Assembly: GCF_004758605.1 (NCBI RefSeq) | Contig: NZ_CP038510.1 | Span: forward strand, 416,001 to 480,000 | Origin: Deinococcus metallilatus | GTDB lineage: Bacteria; Deinococcota; Deinococci; Deinococcales; Deinococcaceae | DNA length: 64,000 bases | Reading direction: 5' to 3' | Shown: piece by piece, positions 1 to 7,883 of the stretch | Layout: each line of letters starts with the position of its first letter | Position numbering within the stretch: position 1 is the stretch's first letter | Notes under the pieces: model-generated | Told to the model about the DNA's origin: nothing | Database searches by the model: none | The model's input: the letters and a program-made list of their open reading frames with translations, nothing else | Translations under genes and position numbers: made by a program

Positions 1-3000
1 CCCATGTTTACGACCTCCTGGGGCCCCTGGCGAGCCTGGGAGAAGACGGAGCACACTTCTTATGACGGCGTAGGCAACCGCTACAAACGCCGCTTTTGGG
101 GCAGCACGGCCATCTATGCCGAGCAGCGCAATGCTAGTGGTGCACCGCTGGGTCATGGAAACGTCTGGACCTACTGGCGGTACGACTCCAACAGGAACCT
201 GATCGAGAAGTGGGATACACCCGGCAACAGCAGCAACGAGGGTGTGAATGATCCCAACGACCGGCAGAACGTGTTCACGTACACGTACAGCGCGACGAAC
301 AAGGAAGCGGGCCAAAGTCGGACCATTCAGGTGAAGTACCGCAGCCAGGTGCCGAACAACAGCCTGAACACCACCTATGGCAGCAACGGTGTTCTGGTCG
401 CCGCAAGTGAGGCCAATACCACAACGAGTTACACCGAACGCGACCAGATCGAGAAGGCGACCACGACAGACAAGACGCCTTACCTGGACGGCAATAATCC
501 GACCCAGCAGGGCGTGCTGGGTGGGGCCATCACCCGTCACCAGCGCTACGCCTACTACGCAGATGGGCGGGTCCAGAACAGCTGGACCGGCGACGGCACC
601 ACGGATACCGCCTACAAGGGAGTCGAAAGCTATGACCAGCGTGGGCGTGAACTCGCGGTGTACGACAGCAACGGCGGCCTGAAGAAGACTGCTCCCGCAC
701 GGACCTCCAGCACCTATGGAACGGACGGCTCTGTCTTCAGCAAGATCGATCAGAGTGGGTACACGGTCTATACCGTCAACACGGCTGTTACTGTGGGTGG
801 GCTGACAGCATCCAGCGTCGTGTTCAATAATCCAAGCAATTACGTTAAGCAGCAAAGCACCACAACCACCACGTACAGTTATGCCAATGGTTCTGCCTTG
901 ACGGGTGTGCCTTACAGCATCCGATTCAGCACCGGATCGTGCTTTGAAAATCCCGAAACCGGAATAAATCCCTGTTATACACAGAACAATGCGTACTCGG
1001 CGTACGGCGAATTGATCCGCAGCACGGACGCCAACGGCGTTCCTGCCTATTCCGCCACATACAACGGCGGCGGGAGCATGACCGGCGAAACCAGAGGCAA
1101 TATCAACATCACCTATGTCTTGGATTCACGTGGCAACCGCCTGAGTGTGAGTGGTGGGAATGAGAGCGGGTATGTCAAGCGTTACGATGCAGACGACCGG
1201 GTCGCACAATTCAACAACCTGAACAACAACGCGGTCAGTACGACCTTCTGCTCGGACAAGTGCTACGGTGTCGGAAATCGTTACAACGATTTCCGCTACG
1301 ACCCGCTGGGGCAGCAGGTGCTCAGCAGCACCGCCCAGATCGAGGAACAGAACGCGGCCCCGTGGTTACAGGAACACGGGGTGTGGCGGGACGTGAACAG
1401 CACCACCATCGTGAACGGTGAAGCGCAGCTGATCCTGCGCAAGGCAGGCAACTACATCTGGAAGTGCAAGCAGTCCTGGAGTGGGAGCATCAGTTGCAGT
1501 TTGTGGAGTGACACCTACCGCAACAACGCCCCACAGTACCGGGATGCCGCGTACTCTCTGGCGGATGGGTACAACGACGACACCACCTGGGACGGGACCA
1601 AACCCTTCGCGGTGACGGCCAGCGTCGAGCAGTTGGATGCTCCGCTCCAGACACTGAGCAGCACCCTGAAGATCAACCCACTCGACCTGGCGCCGCCTAC
1701 CCTGCCCAAATTGCCTGACCCCAGCCAGATTCAACAGGGGGAGGGCGTGCAGGCCAAAGATGCTCCTGTGACGACGGAACAGGTGCAAAAGATCAACCCA
1801 CCCAGTCAGGACAAGCACCCGGCAGATTTGCAGGGTGGCACCCAGGGTACTCGCCAGGCCAAGCCCCGTGATGGAGCAGTGCTTATCCAGGAAGTACCTG
1901 CCAACTTCGATGACGGCGAAGGCTTCCAGACTGCCGTCTATGCGGTAACCAGCAAAAAGGATTATCTGTTGGAAATTCAAACACTTGGAACAGAGGACGA
2001 CTTTAAAGCATGGCTTGTCCGAGTGACGGATGTTAAGGGAAGAGCCTGGGTTGACGGAAAAACAATTAATGCAGCACTTGGCGATGCCGATAGAGCTTCT
2101 CGCGAAATTGCCCTAGCAACTATTAAGTTGGCAAAAGAAAATAACTTTGGCAGCGAAACTATCAAGAACCTGGAGGATACATTTGAGGCTATTTCTAATC
2201 TGTCGCCAATTGCTAGGCTGCATGAAACAGCAATTGTCGCTTTGGAGGTCTTTGCCGCAACAAAGGGCGTTGGCGACAAATCTTTTGGAATGTCCATGCG
2301 AGAAACCGGAAGACTTGCCCGTAAGGCATTGGCCTCCACAAGTCAGGCTGATTTTTCGCAGAGTATGGCTACCTTAATCGATAGCGTCAACACTCCGGGC
2401 GAGGGTTATCATCCTATTGCCCCTGGGCAGATTGGAGAGCTATTCAAATCGGGCAGTTTCAGCTATAGCAGCAGGATTGGCTTTCTATTGAGTCCCGAGA
2501 TGTACTGGCTTGACAAAGTATACAGCGGTGAGTTGCTTGCTGATGCAGTTACTGCTGGGGTTATAGGCGGGGGTGTGGCTTTTGCCAGATTTACGAAGAT
2601 GGCGGGGTCCCTAAAATCTTCGCGTTCCCAATATTACGGTGGTCGGACCAGTAATGGGTATGACTTACGCTCGCCCTGTCCCAACTCCTTCACCCCCTCC
2701 ACGCCCGTCCGCACCCTCTCTGGTCTGATTGCCATCTCTGCTCTGACCGTCGGGACTCCCGTCTTGGCCTACAACGAGCAGACGGGTGAGAATGGCTACT
2801 ACCCCATCACGGCTGTCCACAAGAACACCGACCCGGAGATCACCTACCTTGCTATCCAGGACCCTGAGCAGGGGAACAAGCTGGAGTACATCCAGACGAC
2901 ACCGGAACACCCCTTCTACGTCAAGGCGTGGTCTGACACCGGGGAGACGCCCAAACCCGTCGGCCACGAGGACCTGGGCAAGAACTGGGTGGGTGCCGGG

Positions 3001-3492
3001 CACCTCAAGATTGGGGATAAGATCAAGCAGGCGGACGGCACCACCGGCGTCGTCGCCAACGTGGTCACCCTCGGGCAGACGCGGGAGATGTTCAATCTCA
3101 CCGTCTCCGAGGCTCACACGTACTATGTGGGCCAGGACGGCTGGTTGGTTCATAACTGTGGGCCAAACCCGTTTGTCAACAACAAGGGGCAGATGTACCC
3201 GCTGTTCAAGGACCCTAGAACTGGGGAATACATAAGCCCGCCGTCCGGCTTTAACCTTACTCAAGTTCCTAAAGCTAATCGTGTGACTTGGACTAATAAG
3301 GAACGAGGAGAGTTCATCAAGGAGTGGTATGACCGTGGTTACTCTACACCTGAGGGCGGTTGGGCTAACTATGACATTCATCATATCCTGCCGAGGGAGT
3401 ATGGCGGCACGAACGATTTTATGAATCTCGTTCCAATGCCTAGAGATTTCCATCAGCAAGTCGTTACTCCTTGGTGGGCAGGCTTCAAATGA
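1..3492 (+). CDS. RHS-family polymorphic toxin, 5' end outside window (HINT domain, HNH nuclease tip)
   Basis: This is the C-terminal 1163 codons of an RHS/YD-repeat toxin. The frame is open from base 1, and the alignable RHS2 protein (21245-28786) continues about 1350 residues further upstream, so the real start lies outside. YD-type repeats and spacer fill residues 1-650. A low-GC variable segment follows (about 650-890), then a pretoxin HINT domain (about 893-1053, from CPNSFTPSTPVRTL to DGWLVHNC). The tip of about 110 residues carries YDIHHILPREYGGTNDFMNL, an HNH/EndoVII-type metal-site motif, so DNase activity is inferred. HINT domains in this family autocleave to release the tip. The protein is identical to RHS2 through the core except for two residues (STAQIEE versus STAHAQIEE) and through most of the HINT domain; only the variable segment and tip differ. 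The stop overlaps the immunity start (ATGA). Confidence 0.93.
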   Translation, partial: PMFTTSWGPWRAWEKTEHTSYDGVGNRYKRRFWGSTAIYAEQRNASGAPLGHGNVWTYWRYDSNRNLIEKWDTPGNSSNEGVNDPNDRQNVFTYTYSATNKEAGQSRTIQVKYRSQVPNNSLNTTYGSNGVLVAASEANTTTSYTERDQIEKATTTDKTPYLDGNNPTQQGVLGGAITRHQRYAYYADGRVQNSWTGDGTTDTAYKGVESYDQRGRELAVYDSNGGLKKTAPARTSSTYGTDGSVFSKIDQSGYTVYTVNTAVTVGGLTASSVVFNNPSNYVKQQSTTTTTYSYANGSALTGVPYSIRFSTGSCFENPETGINPCYTQNNAYSAYGELIRSTDANGVPAYSATYNGGGSMTGETRGNINITYVLDSRGNRLSVSGGNESGYVKRYDADDRVAQFNNLNNNAVSTTFCSDKCYGVGNRYNDFRYDPLGQQVLSSTAQIEEQNAAPWLQEHGVWRDVNSTTIVNGEAQLILRKAGNYIWKCKQSWSGSISCSLWSDTYRNNAPQYRDAAYSLADGYNDDTTWDGTKPFAVTASVEQLDAPLQTLSSTLKINPLDLAPPTLPKLPDPSQIQQGEGVQAKDAPVTTEQVQKINPPSQDKHPADLQGGTQGTRQAKPRDGAVLIQEVPANFDDGEGFQTAVYAVTSKKDYLLEIQTLGTEDDFKAWLVRVTDVKGRAWVDGKTINAALGDADRASREIALATIKLAKENNFGSETIKNLEDTFEAISNLSPIARLHETAIVALEVFAATKGVGDKSFGMSMRETGRLARKALASTSQADFSQSMATLIDSVNTPGEGYHPIAPGQIGELFKSGSFSYSSRIGFLLSPEMYWLDKVYSGELLADAVTAGVIGGGVAFARFTKMAGSLKSSRSQYYGGRTSNGYDLRSPCPNSFTPSTPVRTLSGLIAISALTVGTPVLAYNEQTGENGYYPITAVHKNTDPEITYLAIQDPEQGNKLEYIQTTPEHPFYVKAWSDTGETPKPVGHEDLGKNWVGAGHLKIGDKIKQADGTTGVVANVVTLGQTREMFNLTVSEAHTYYVGQDGWLVHNCGPNPFVNNKGQMYPLFKDPRTGEYISPPSGFNLTQVPKANRVTWTNKERGEFIKEWYDRGYSTPEGGWANYDIHHILPREYGGTNDFMNLVPMPRDFHQQVVTPWWAGFK
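256..1947 (+). repeat. Left arm of 1.69-kb inverted repeat (RHS core)
   Basis: Bases 256-1947 match the reverse complement of 22793-24490. The encoded protein is identical across the match except that the right copy has one extra 6-base unit (CGCCCA twice rather than once near 1333), keeping the frame. Identity stops abruptly at both ends. The arms enclose about 20.8 kb. Confidence 0.9.
2683..3095 (+). repeat. Left arm of 413-bp inverted repeat (HINT)
   Basis: Matches the reverse complement of 21693-22105 with one mismatch noticed by eye (CCGCACC versus CCGTACC). It ends at the codons for EMFN, exactly where the orphan tips begin. Confidence 0.85.
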
Positions 3493-3983
3493 GCAGCATA
3501 TCTTCGATCCTTGATAGCTTGAGCTTAATTCCCTCTGAAACCCTAGACTTTGGAAGTGGAGTCTTGTCGGAATATAAATCATACTACGTACCAGCCGCCG
3601 AAGAACTTCAAAACGATGTGAACTCGCACGACATTCCAGCAGAGCTTAAGAAGCTTTGGAGTAAGGCATCGAGGACATCTATATATGAAGATATGTCTTA
3701 TGGACAGTGGGGGCTAGTTATACATGATAACTCCTGGGCTCACCGAGAAACTGAACTCTACAGAGACATGTACCCAGATCAGTTAAGCACCCAAGATCTT
3801 ATTTTTGGAGAATTCTTAGGTGACAGCGAAAAGGCGATTATCTCGCTCGATCCTGCTGATTATGGCTCAATAAAAATTATGCAGCCTCTTGAAAGCAAGG
3901 AGGACTGGCCCGTAGTGGCGTCGTCACTAAGTGAGTTTCTTGAAAAGTTATTAGAAGGCAAGGGGCAAAAATACTGGTCGTAA
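3489..3983 (+). CDS. SUKH (SMI1/KNR4)-like immunity protein for the HNH RHS tip
   Basis: This gene encodes 164 residues and starts at the ATG that overlaps the RHS stop codon (ATGA). An earlier in-frame start six codons upstream is possible but less natural. The acidic, tryptophan-containing pattern (LKKLWSKASRTS, YGQWGLVIHDNSW, GEFLGDSEKAIISLDP, then a C-terminal SSLSEFLEKLLEG helix) resembles SMI1/KNR4 (SUKH) immunity proteins, which commonly guard nuclease toxins. Its position directly behind the toxin tip and its low GC, like the tip, fit a co-transferred toxin-immunity pair. Neutralisation in the cytoplasm by direct binding is inferred from the family. Confidence 0.82.
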   Translation: MSSISSILDSLSLIPSETLDFGSGVLSEYKSYYVPAAEELQNDVNSHDIPAELKKLWSKASRTSIYEDMSYGQWGLVIHDNSWAHRETELYRDMYPDQLSTQDLIFGEFLGDSEKAIISLDPADYGSIKIMQPLESKEDWPVVASSLSEFLEKLLEGKGQKYWS

Positions 3984-4076
3984 TTTCTAGTTTTCTTCGT
4001 GACTATAAGAAGTTCTAAAACCAATCAAATGCCCGATTATTGACCACGAACCCTCGTACCGCCGCCTTCTAAAATA

Positions 4077-4116
4077 GCCGCTCCAGTACCCTTCTGGAAC
4101 TTGGAGCGGCTTAATT
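4077..4116 (+). terminator. Hairpin terminator after RHS1-immunity pair
   Basis: A perfect 9-bp stem (GCCGCTCCA at 4077-4085 with TGGAGCGGC at 4102-4110) is followed by TTAATTT. It lies about 95 bp after the immunity stop and before the convergent integrase, so it can serve either side. The weak T-run makes efficiency uncertain. Confidence 0.6.
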
Positions 4117-4147
4117 TCTGTTCAAGATCACCTTTGTTAAGTGACAG

Positions 4148-4167
4148 GGTGCTACCGAGGTGCTACC
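4148..4167. repeat. Tandem GGTGCTACC motif downstream of integrase (att-like)
   Basis: GGTGCTACC GA GGTGCTACC sits 15 bp beyond the integrase stop. The same 20 bases occur inverted at 20587-20606 beside the integrase remnant. A position next to an integrase end fits an attachment or arm-binding site, but no tRNA is seen, so the role is inference. Confidence 0.4.
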
Positions 4168-4181
4168 TCGCCGGTTTCTGC

Positions 4182-5380
4182 TCAGCTTGCCTTGCTCTGC
4201 TGAAGCAGGTCACTCAAACTGGGGGCAGCCTCCCGGCGCTGCTCGTCATACAGGTGCGTGTACACCTGCATGGTGAACCCCACGTTGGTTTGCCCCAACC
4301 GATCAGCGATGACCTTCGGCGCGACTCCCCAGAAGGCCAGCAGGCTGGCGTGGGTGTGGCGAAGGTCGTGCAGGCGAATACGAGGCACCCCAGCGGCCCT
4401 AGCGAGGGTGTGGAAGGTCCGGGTCAGGTTGGCAGAATCCAGCACCGTGCCGAGTTGCGTCAGGAACACGAGGTCGTGTTCCTGCCACTGCTCGCCCATT
4501 TCGGCGCGTTCCGCCCCCAGTGTTCCTGCAAAACCTGTACGGCATCTGAGGCCAGGGGAATGAGCCTTTTGCTGGCCCGCGTCTTGGGTTCAGTGATGTG
4601 GGAGCCGTCCTTGAGTTCCACCAGGTTTGTCCGCACGCGGATGACCCCCTGCTGCAAATCCGTGTTGGCCCAGGGCAGCGCCATCAGTTCCCCACGCCGC
4701 ATCCCCGTCGCCAGGGCGATGTAGAACAGGGCGTACAGGCGGTGGGAGCGGGCTTGTTCGAGGAACAAGCCCACCTGCCCGGTCGTCCACACCTTCATCT
4801 CCGCCCGTGGCGTGGCCCTCCTGGGCACCTTCACTGCGTCTGTCACATTGCGGGGCAGCAGTTCCAACCGCACGGCATACTCCAGTGCCCCGTGAATCAG
4901 GACGTGAGCGTGTTCTAGCATGCGGTGGGACAACCCCTTGGCCTGAATCTGTTTGTGCAGGTGGTCAATGTGCCGGGGTTGCAGCCTGTCCAGCCGCTCC
5001 TTACCCAGGATGGGCTTCAGGTGGTTCTCGAGCACCCCCCGGTAACTCTGGAGAGTGGAAGGGCGAACTTCGGTCGCCTTGTGTTGCAGCCAGGTGTCGA
5101 GGTAGCTGCTCACGGTCAGGGTAGAGACGGCAGGCAGGATGCCATCTTGCCGCTGGACCAGGGCGCGGTTCATCAGTTCCCGCACCCCTTCCTTGGTGGG
5201 GGCGGTGAAGGACTGCCGGACTTGTTTGCCGTCCCTCCAGCCGACGGTGATGGAGCCTCGGTAGCTGATGATGCGACCTGTCCTATCCTTGCGGGCGTAG
5301 ATGCTGCCTTCGTTGTTGGCTCGCTTCTTGGTGGGCTTCCCTCGCTTGGGTCGGGAGGGCGGTGGACTGCTATGCTTCAT
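4182..5380 (-). pseudogene. Phage-type tyrosine integrase, single frameshift
   Basis: The start is taken at 5380 (MKHSSPPPSRPKRGK), because the upstream codons of the open frame look non-coding. The protein has an N-terminal DNA-binding region (NNEGSIYARKDRTGR), a core-binding domain (SYLDTWLQHKATEV, LQSYRGVLENHLKPILG) and a catalytic domain with the first Arg (ATGMRRGELMALPW), HDLRHTHASL and the C-terminal VYTHLY tyrosine. The frame breaks at a run of five C on the plus strand (4514-4518). One additional G on the coding strand would join LQEHWG to AERAEMGEQWQEHDLVF, giving a normal protein of about 400 residues. It is either a recent single-base deletion or a homopolymer sequencing error. 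A second, internally deleted copy lies inverted at 20364-20573. Confidence 0.88.
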
Positions 5381-5462
5381 GGTGATCCCCTTGACACGTG
5401 GATTCGACTGGGGCCGGGTTTTCCAGGCCATCGGCCCCAATCGACCTATTTTAATACATTTG

Positions 5463-5473
5463 CAATAGTATTG
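5463..5473. promoter_or_regulatory. Palindrome CAATAGTATTG in divergent integrase/HTH promoter
   Basis: CAATA G TATTG is a perfect 11-base palindrome in an AT-rich stretch between the integrase start (5380) and the HTH gene (5519). TGCAATA occurs at its left edge and again about 28 bases later. It is a plausible operator for the adjacent HTH protein. The evidence is symmetry and position only. Confidence 0.35.
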
Positions 5474-5518
5474 ATAGAAAGTACGTCTGCAATACCAAGG
5501 TGGGGTAAGGTGGGGGCC

Positions 5519-5845
5519 ATGAAGCGCCTCACCTGGAAACTCCCCACTGCGCTTGAGGCCCTTGGGGCGACCGCGTACCAACTGGAGACCCGGCTAAGAG
5601 CAAACCTTGCCCTAGAGGCTGAACGCGCCGCCACAAACCAGCGTGAAGGGGCCAGTACAGGAGAGCGGGAACGTCCGGTTGGCTTCAGTCCCAACACCAT
5701 CTACAACTGGTGCCGGGCGACCACACCCCCCGAACGCATCCAGACGGCGACCCTGGAACGCATCCTCGCCGCGCTGGAACAGATGGCCGGGCGAGAAGTG
5801 GAACTCTCGGAAATCCTAGCCTGGGAAGAGGTCGAGGCGGATTGA
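5519..5845 (+). CDS. Small helix-turn-helix type regulator
   Basis: This gene encodes 108 residues starting at ATG 5519 (MKRLTWKLPTALEALG), with AAGGTGGGG just upstream. The central part (ALGATAYQLETRL, SPNTIYNWCRATTPPERIQTATLERILAALEQM) reads as an XRE-like helix-turn-helix: TAYQL and NTIYNW fit the recognition region, and the next helix matches the usual choice-of-regulator pattern seen in prophage and toxin-antitoxin repressors. The acidic tail is EILAWEEVEAD. It lies divergent to the integrase and just upstream of the HigBA-like pair, so it may repress either. No enzymatic domain is seen. Confidence 0.65.
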   Translation: MKRLTWKLPTALEALGATAYQLETRLRANLALEAERAATNQREGASTGERERPVGFSPNTIYNWCRATTPPERIQTATLERILAALEQMAGREVELSEILAWEEVEAD

Positions 5846-5851
5846 CCGGAC

Positions 5852-5869
5852 TGTACCAAAAATGGTACA
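5852..5869. promoter_or_regulatory. Perfect inverted repeat TGTACCA-AAAA-TGGTACA (operator candidate)
   Basis: Seven-base arms separated by four A lie 7 bp after the HTH stop and just upstream of the HigB reading frame. Autoregulated toxin-antitoxin operons normally carry such an operator over the promoter. Binding by the HigA-like antitoxin or by the HTH protein at 5519 is inference. Confidence 0.5.
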
Positions 5870-5879
5870 TTCCTTTGGC

Positions 5880-6256
5880 GTGACTGTTCCTTCCGAACCC
5901 GAGACGCCCCAGCCCATCCTTGAGGTTCGGTTCTTCCGTACCACGGCGGCAATGAACCCGTTCGGGAATGGTTGAAGTCCCTGACCCGCGAGGACCGCAA
6001 GAGCATCGGGGAGGACATCAAGACGGCTCAGTTCGGCTGGCCTATCGGGATGCCCTTAATCCGCAAGCTGGAGAAAGGGCTGTGGGAAGTCCGTACCACG
6101 CTGGAAGACGGGATCGCTCGCGTCATCTTCACGGTCGTCGGCAACCGCATGATCCTGCTTCACGGTTTCGTCAAGAAGTCCCAGAAGACCCCGAAGAATG
6201 ACCTTGAGACTGCCCGGAAACGCCTAGGCCAGGTGGAGGCGAATGACAATGAGTAA
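5880..6256 (+). pseudogene. HigB/RelE-like toxin (phage Gp49-like), frameshifted near N-terminus
   Basis: The C-terminal frame reads HGGNEPVREWLKSLTREDRK, IGEDIKTAQFGWPIGMPLIRKLEKGLWEVR, ARVIFTVVGNRMILLHGFVKKSQKTP, which is the Gp49/HigB-like RNase fold with its LWEVR, HGFVKKS and TP motifs. The expected N-terminal strand EVRFFRT lies one base out of frame upstream, beginning at GTG 5880. Restoring one base near 5940-5944 would join EVRFFRT to HGGNEPVREWL. As written, only a TTG at 5972 could initiate, giving a protein lacking its first strand and probably inactive. It overlaps the antitoxin gene, the usual toxin-first order of higBA. Confidence 0.75.
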
Positions 6257-6542
6257 CGAGCCTGTGAATAAGCACATCGGAAGCAGCTTCGACGACTTTC
6301 TGGCAGGAGACGGACTCCTGGCAGACATCGAAGCCGTGGCATTGAAGCGCGTCATCGCGTTTCAACTCGAACAGGAGATGAAGCGCAGCGGCTTGACGAA
6401 AACTGAACTGGCTTTCCGCATGGAGACCAGCCGCTCGGCGGTGGATCGTCTGTTGGACCCGGAGAACCACGCCGTTACCCTGCGGACCCTGGAACGTGCG
6501 GCGGGCGTACTGGGCAAGCGGCTGAGGCTCGAATTGGTCTGA
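6243..6542 (+). CDS. HigA-like XRE antitoxin (copy 1)
   Basis: This gene encodes 99 residues (ATG 6243; ATG 6249 is also possible and aligns better with copy 2), overlapping the toxin frame by 14 bp and preceded by GGAGG. The helix-turn-helix is clear: LTKTELAFRMETSRSAVDRLLDPENHAVTLRTLERAA. The N-terminal SSFDDFLAGDGLLADIEAVALKRV segment is typical of antitoxins paired with Gp49-like toxins. It would bind HigB and repress the operon. The C-terminal 65 residues match copy 2 (19999-20292) with very few changes, and the 130 bp downstream of both copies is also conserved. Confidence 0.85.
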   Translation: MTMSNEPVNKHIGSSFDDFLAGDGLLADIEAVALKRVIAFQLEQEMKRSGLTKTELAFRMETSRSAVDRLLDPENHAVTLRTLERAAGVLGKRLRLELV

Positions 6543-6675
6543 CTCCCAACACGGTGCTATAGCGGCGCTACACGTTCACGAAAGGAGGTGTTTTTAGCTA
6601 CTCAAGCCTGAGACGCTGATTCTTTAAATAACGTCTGGGGCGGTGTTTGTAAAAAGCCGTCCTGCCTCTTAGCAG
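6543..6675 (+). repeat. Conserved spacer between HigA and orphan RHS tip (copy 1)
   Basis: This non-coding block runs from the HigA stop to the ATG of the orphan tip. It aligns along its whole length with the inverted copy at 19868-19998 (shared CACGGTGCTATAGCGGCGC, TTCACGAAAGG, AAATAACGTCT and AAAGCCGT). It contains no convincing gene. Conservation in both copies, flanked by HigA and HINT sequence on both sides, indicates one ancestral cassette end. It could hold a promoter or a recombination site. Confidence 0.6.
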
Positions 6676-7116
6676 ATGTTCAACCTCACCGTCAGCGAGG
6701 CTCACACCTACTACGTCGGCCAGGACGGCTGGTTGGTGCATAACGCGGATTGCGTTGTACCAAACCGTAGAGCAGCACTTAATGCGGCCAAAGACCAAGC
6801 TGGAATTCCACGCTCACAGCAACCTGTCGATCAATGGACCGTTGGTCCGAGTTCACAACGAAATGTTGGCTCAAGCGATAGCTTGAGCAGCGATAAAGGA
6901 ACTTGGGGTCGCTATTACCAGTATGATACGCCGGGCGGTCCAAGAGTAGTCGTTGAACACTACGGGGATATACCAAAAGCGTCCCACACTCATGCTGGTC
7001 AGCCCAAAGGTAATTCGTGGGATATGACATCTGATTCAGGAATCAGCGGTACCAGAACATTGGAAACTATGATCATATATACTATCCTCCAAAGTAAAGG
7101 GGCATCAGATGAATGA
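6676..7116 (+). CDS. Orphan RHS toxin tip (HINT C-end plus HNH/EndoVII EHHH-like domain)
   Basis: The frame opens with MFNLTVSEAHTYYVGQDGW and LVHN, the last 23 residues of the HINT domain of the RHS genes, then a tip of about 120 residues. There is no RHS stem, signal or HINT catalytic part. The tip begins NRRAALNAAKDQAGIPRSQQP and later has VVVEHYGD...HTHAGQ, a pattern like the E-H-H-H group of HNH/EndoVII toxins, so nuclease activity is inferred. Displaced tip/immunity cassettes beginning exactly at the conserved HINT end are known from other rhs loci and act as donors for recombination. Independent translation is doubtful: no good ribosome site is seen. Its stop overlaps the next gene by 8 bp. 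Confidence 0.75.
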   Translation: MFNLTVSEAHTYYVGQDGWLVHNADCVVPNRRAALNAAKDQAGIPRSQQPVDQWTVGPSSQRNVGSSDSLSSDKGTWGRYYQYDTPGGPRVVVEHYGDIPKASHTHAGQPKGNSWDMTSDSGISGTRTLETMIIYTILQSKGASDE

Positions 7117-7516
7117 AAAGATGATGGTCATACAAGCTCGGAATAGAGTGAAGAAGGTCATTGAAACTGATCAACCCATACATTTATACAAATTAAGTGA
7201 ACAGGGTTGGTCGGCGATCAAAGACAGTGGGATATATGCTTATGAGGCGCTTTATTCAACTCTATCAATTGATGATGTGGTTGGTACACTACACAGATTC
7301 TTGTATATAAATGTTGCTAACCTAACAGAGCCGTTTTATATTAAGCTGGGATCAATAGATGATTACACGGGAGAGATCGTGGAAGCTATCATTAGGGGTT
7401 CAACCTTGATAGGAGAAGGCGGAGAGATAGCGCACCTTGAAGTTCATGACTTAACTCTACGAATGTATACGGCTAAGACGAGCATAGATATGTTGGAAGA
7501 TTTAAAGGAGGTTTGA
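7109..7516 (+). CDS. Immunity-protein candidate for orphan tip 1
   Basis: This gene encodes 135 residues of AT-rich sequence, overlapping the orphan toxin stop by 8 bp, which is the coupling typical of toxin-immunity pairs. No family is recognised with certainty. The N-terminus is MNEKMMVIQARNRVKKVIETD, the middle is rich in aliphatic and aromatic residues (EALYSTLSIDDVVGTLHRFLYINV), and the end is acidic (DMLEDLKEV). The function is inferred from position and size only. Confidence 0.6.
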   Translation: MNEKMMVIQARNRVKKVIETDQPIHLYKLSEQGWSAIKDSGIYAYEALYSTLSIDDVVGTLHRFLYINVANLTEPFYIKLGSIDDYTGEIVEAIIRGSTLIGEGGEIAHLEVHDLTLRMYTAKTSIDMLEDLKEV

Positions 7517-7883
7517 TCATTCGATTGTGGACGGGCCCATACTCCCGGTCCTGCTCCTCTTCCAACGCCTCAGCTTCCCGCTGACGCTGTGCTTCTAACT
7601 CCTGCTGCTTGCGGGCACGCCGCTGGAGTTCCCGCTCCGCTTCCAACTCGTCCTGAGCCGTGAAGAAGGTCTTGGCCTCAACGCCACGTCTCGCCCCTAG
7701 AAACTCACGCCGTTCGCGCTCAGCCCGGACTGGGTGAGGTCGGAGCTACCCACAGCATCCGGCAGGGTGGAAGCGCGTTGACTGGCAGCCGCTGGCTTTT
7801 CGGGAACGCGCTTCCTCGTTGGTCGAGTCGAACCATTACTGATTTGCGCCACATGAGAAGGGCCGTTCCGGCAGAATGGCCCC
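7517..7883 (-). pseudogene. Gene-free stretch with a charged coiled-coil relic on the minus strand
   Basis: No complete gene is visible in this 367-bp gap. On the minus strand from about 7747 to 7517 one frame reads RAERERRE, AQDELEAERELQRRARKQQE, LEAQRQREAEALEEEQDREY. This Glu/Arg/Gln heptad pattern is typical of a coiled coil and has no recognisable start or partner domain. The codon choice looks real, so it is probably the tail of a lost gene. A promoter for the lipoprotein at 7884 may lie in the right half. Confidence 0.3.

Noticed and set aside
4000..5520. A tRNA gene as integration target next to the integrase
   Set aside because: No cloverleaf-like sequence or T-loop consensus was seen near either integrase copy.
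6676..6745. The ATG of MFNLTVSEAHT as a true independent toxin start
   Set aside because: The codons are the internal HINT end of RHS proteins and no good ribosome site precedes them; more likely an unexpressed cassette boundary.
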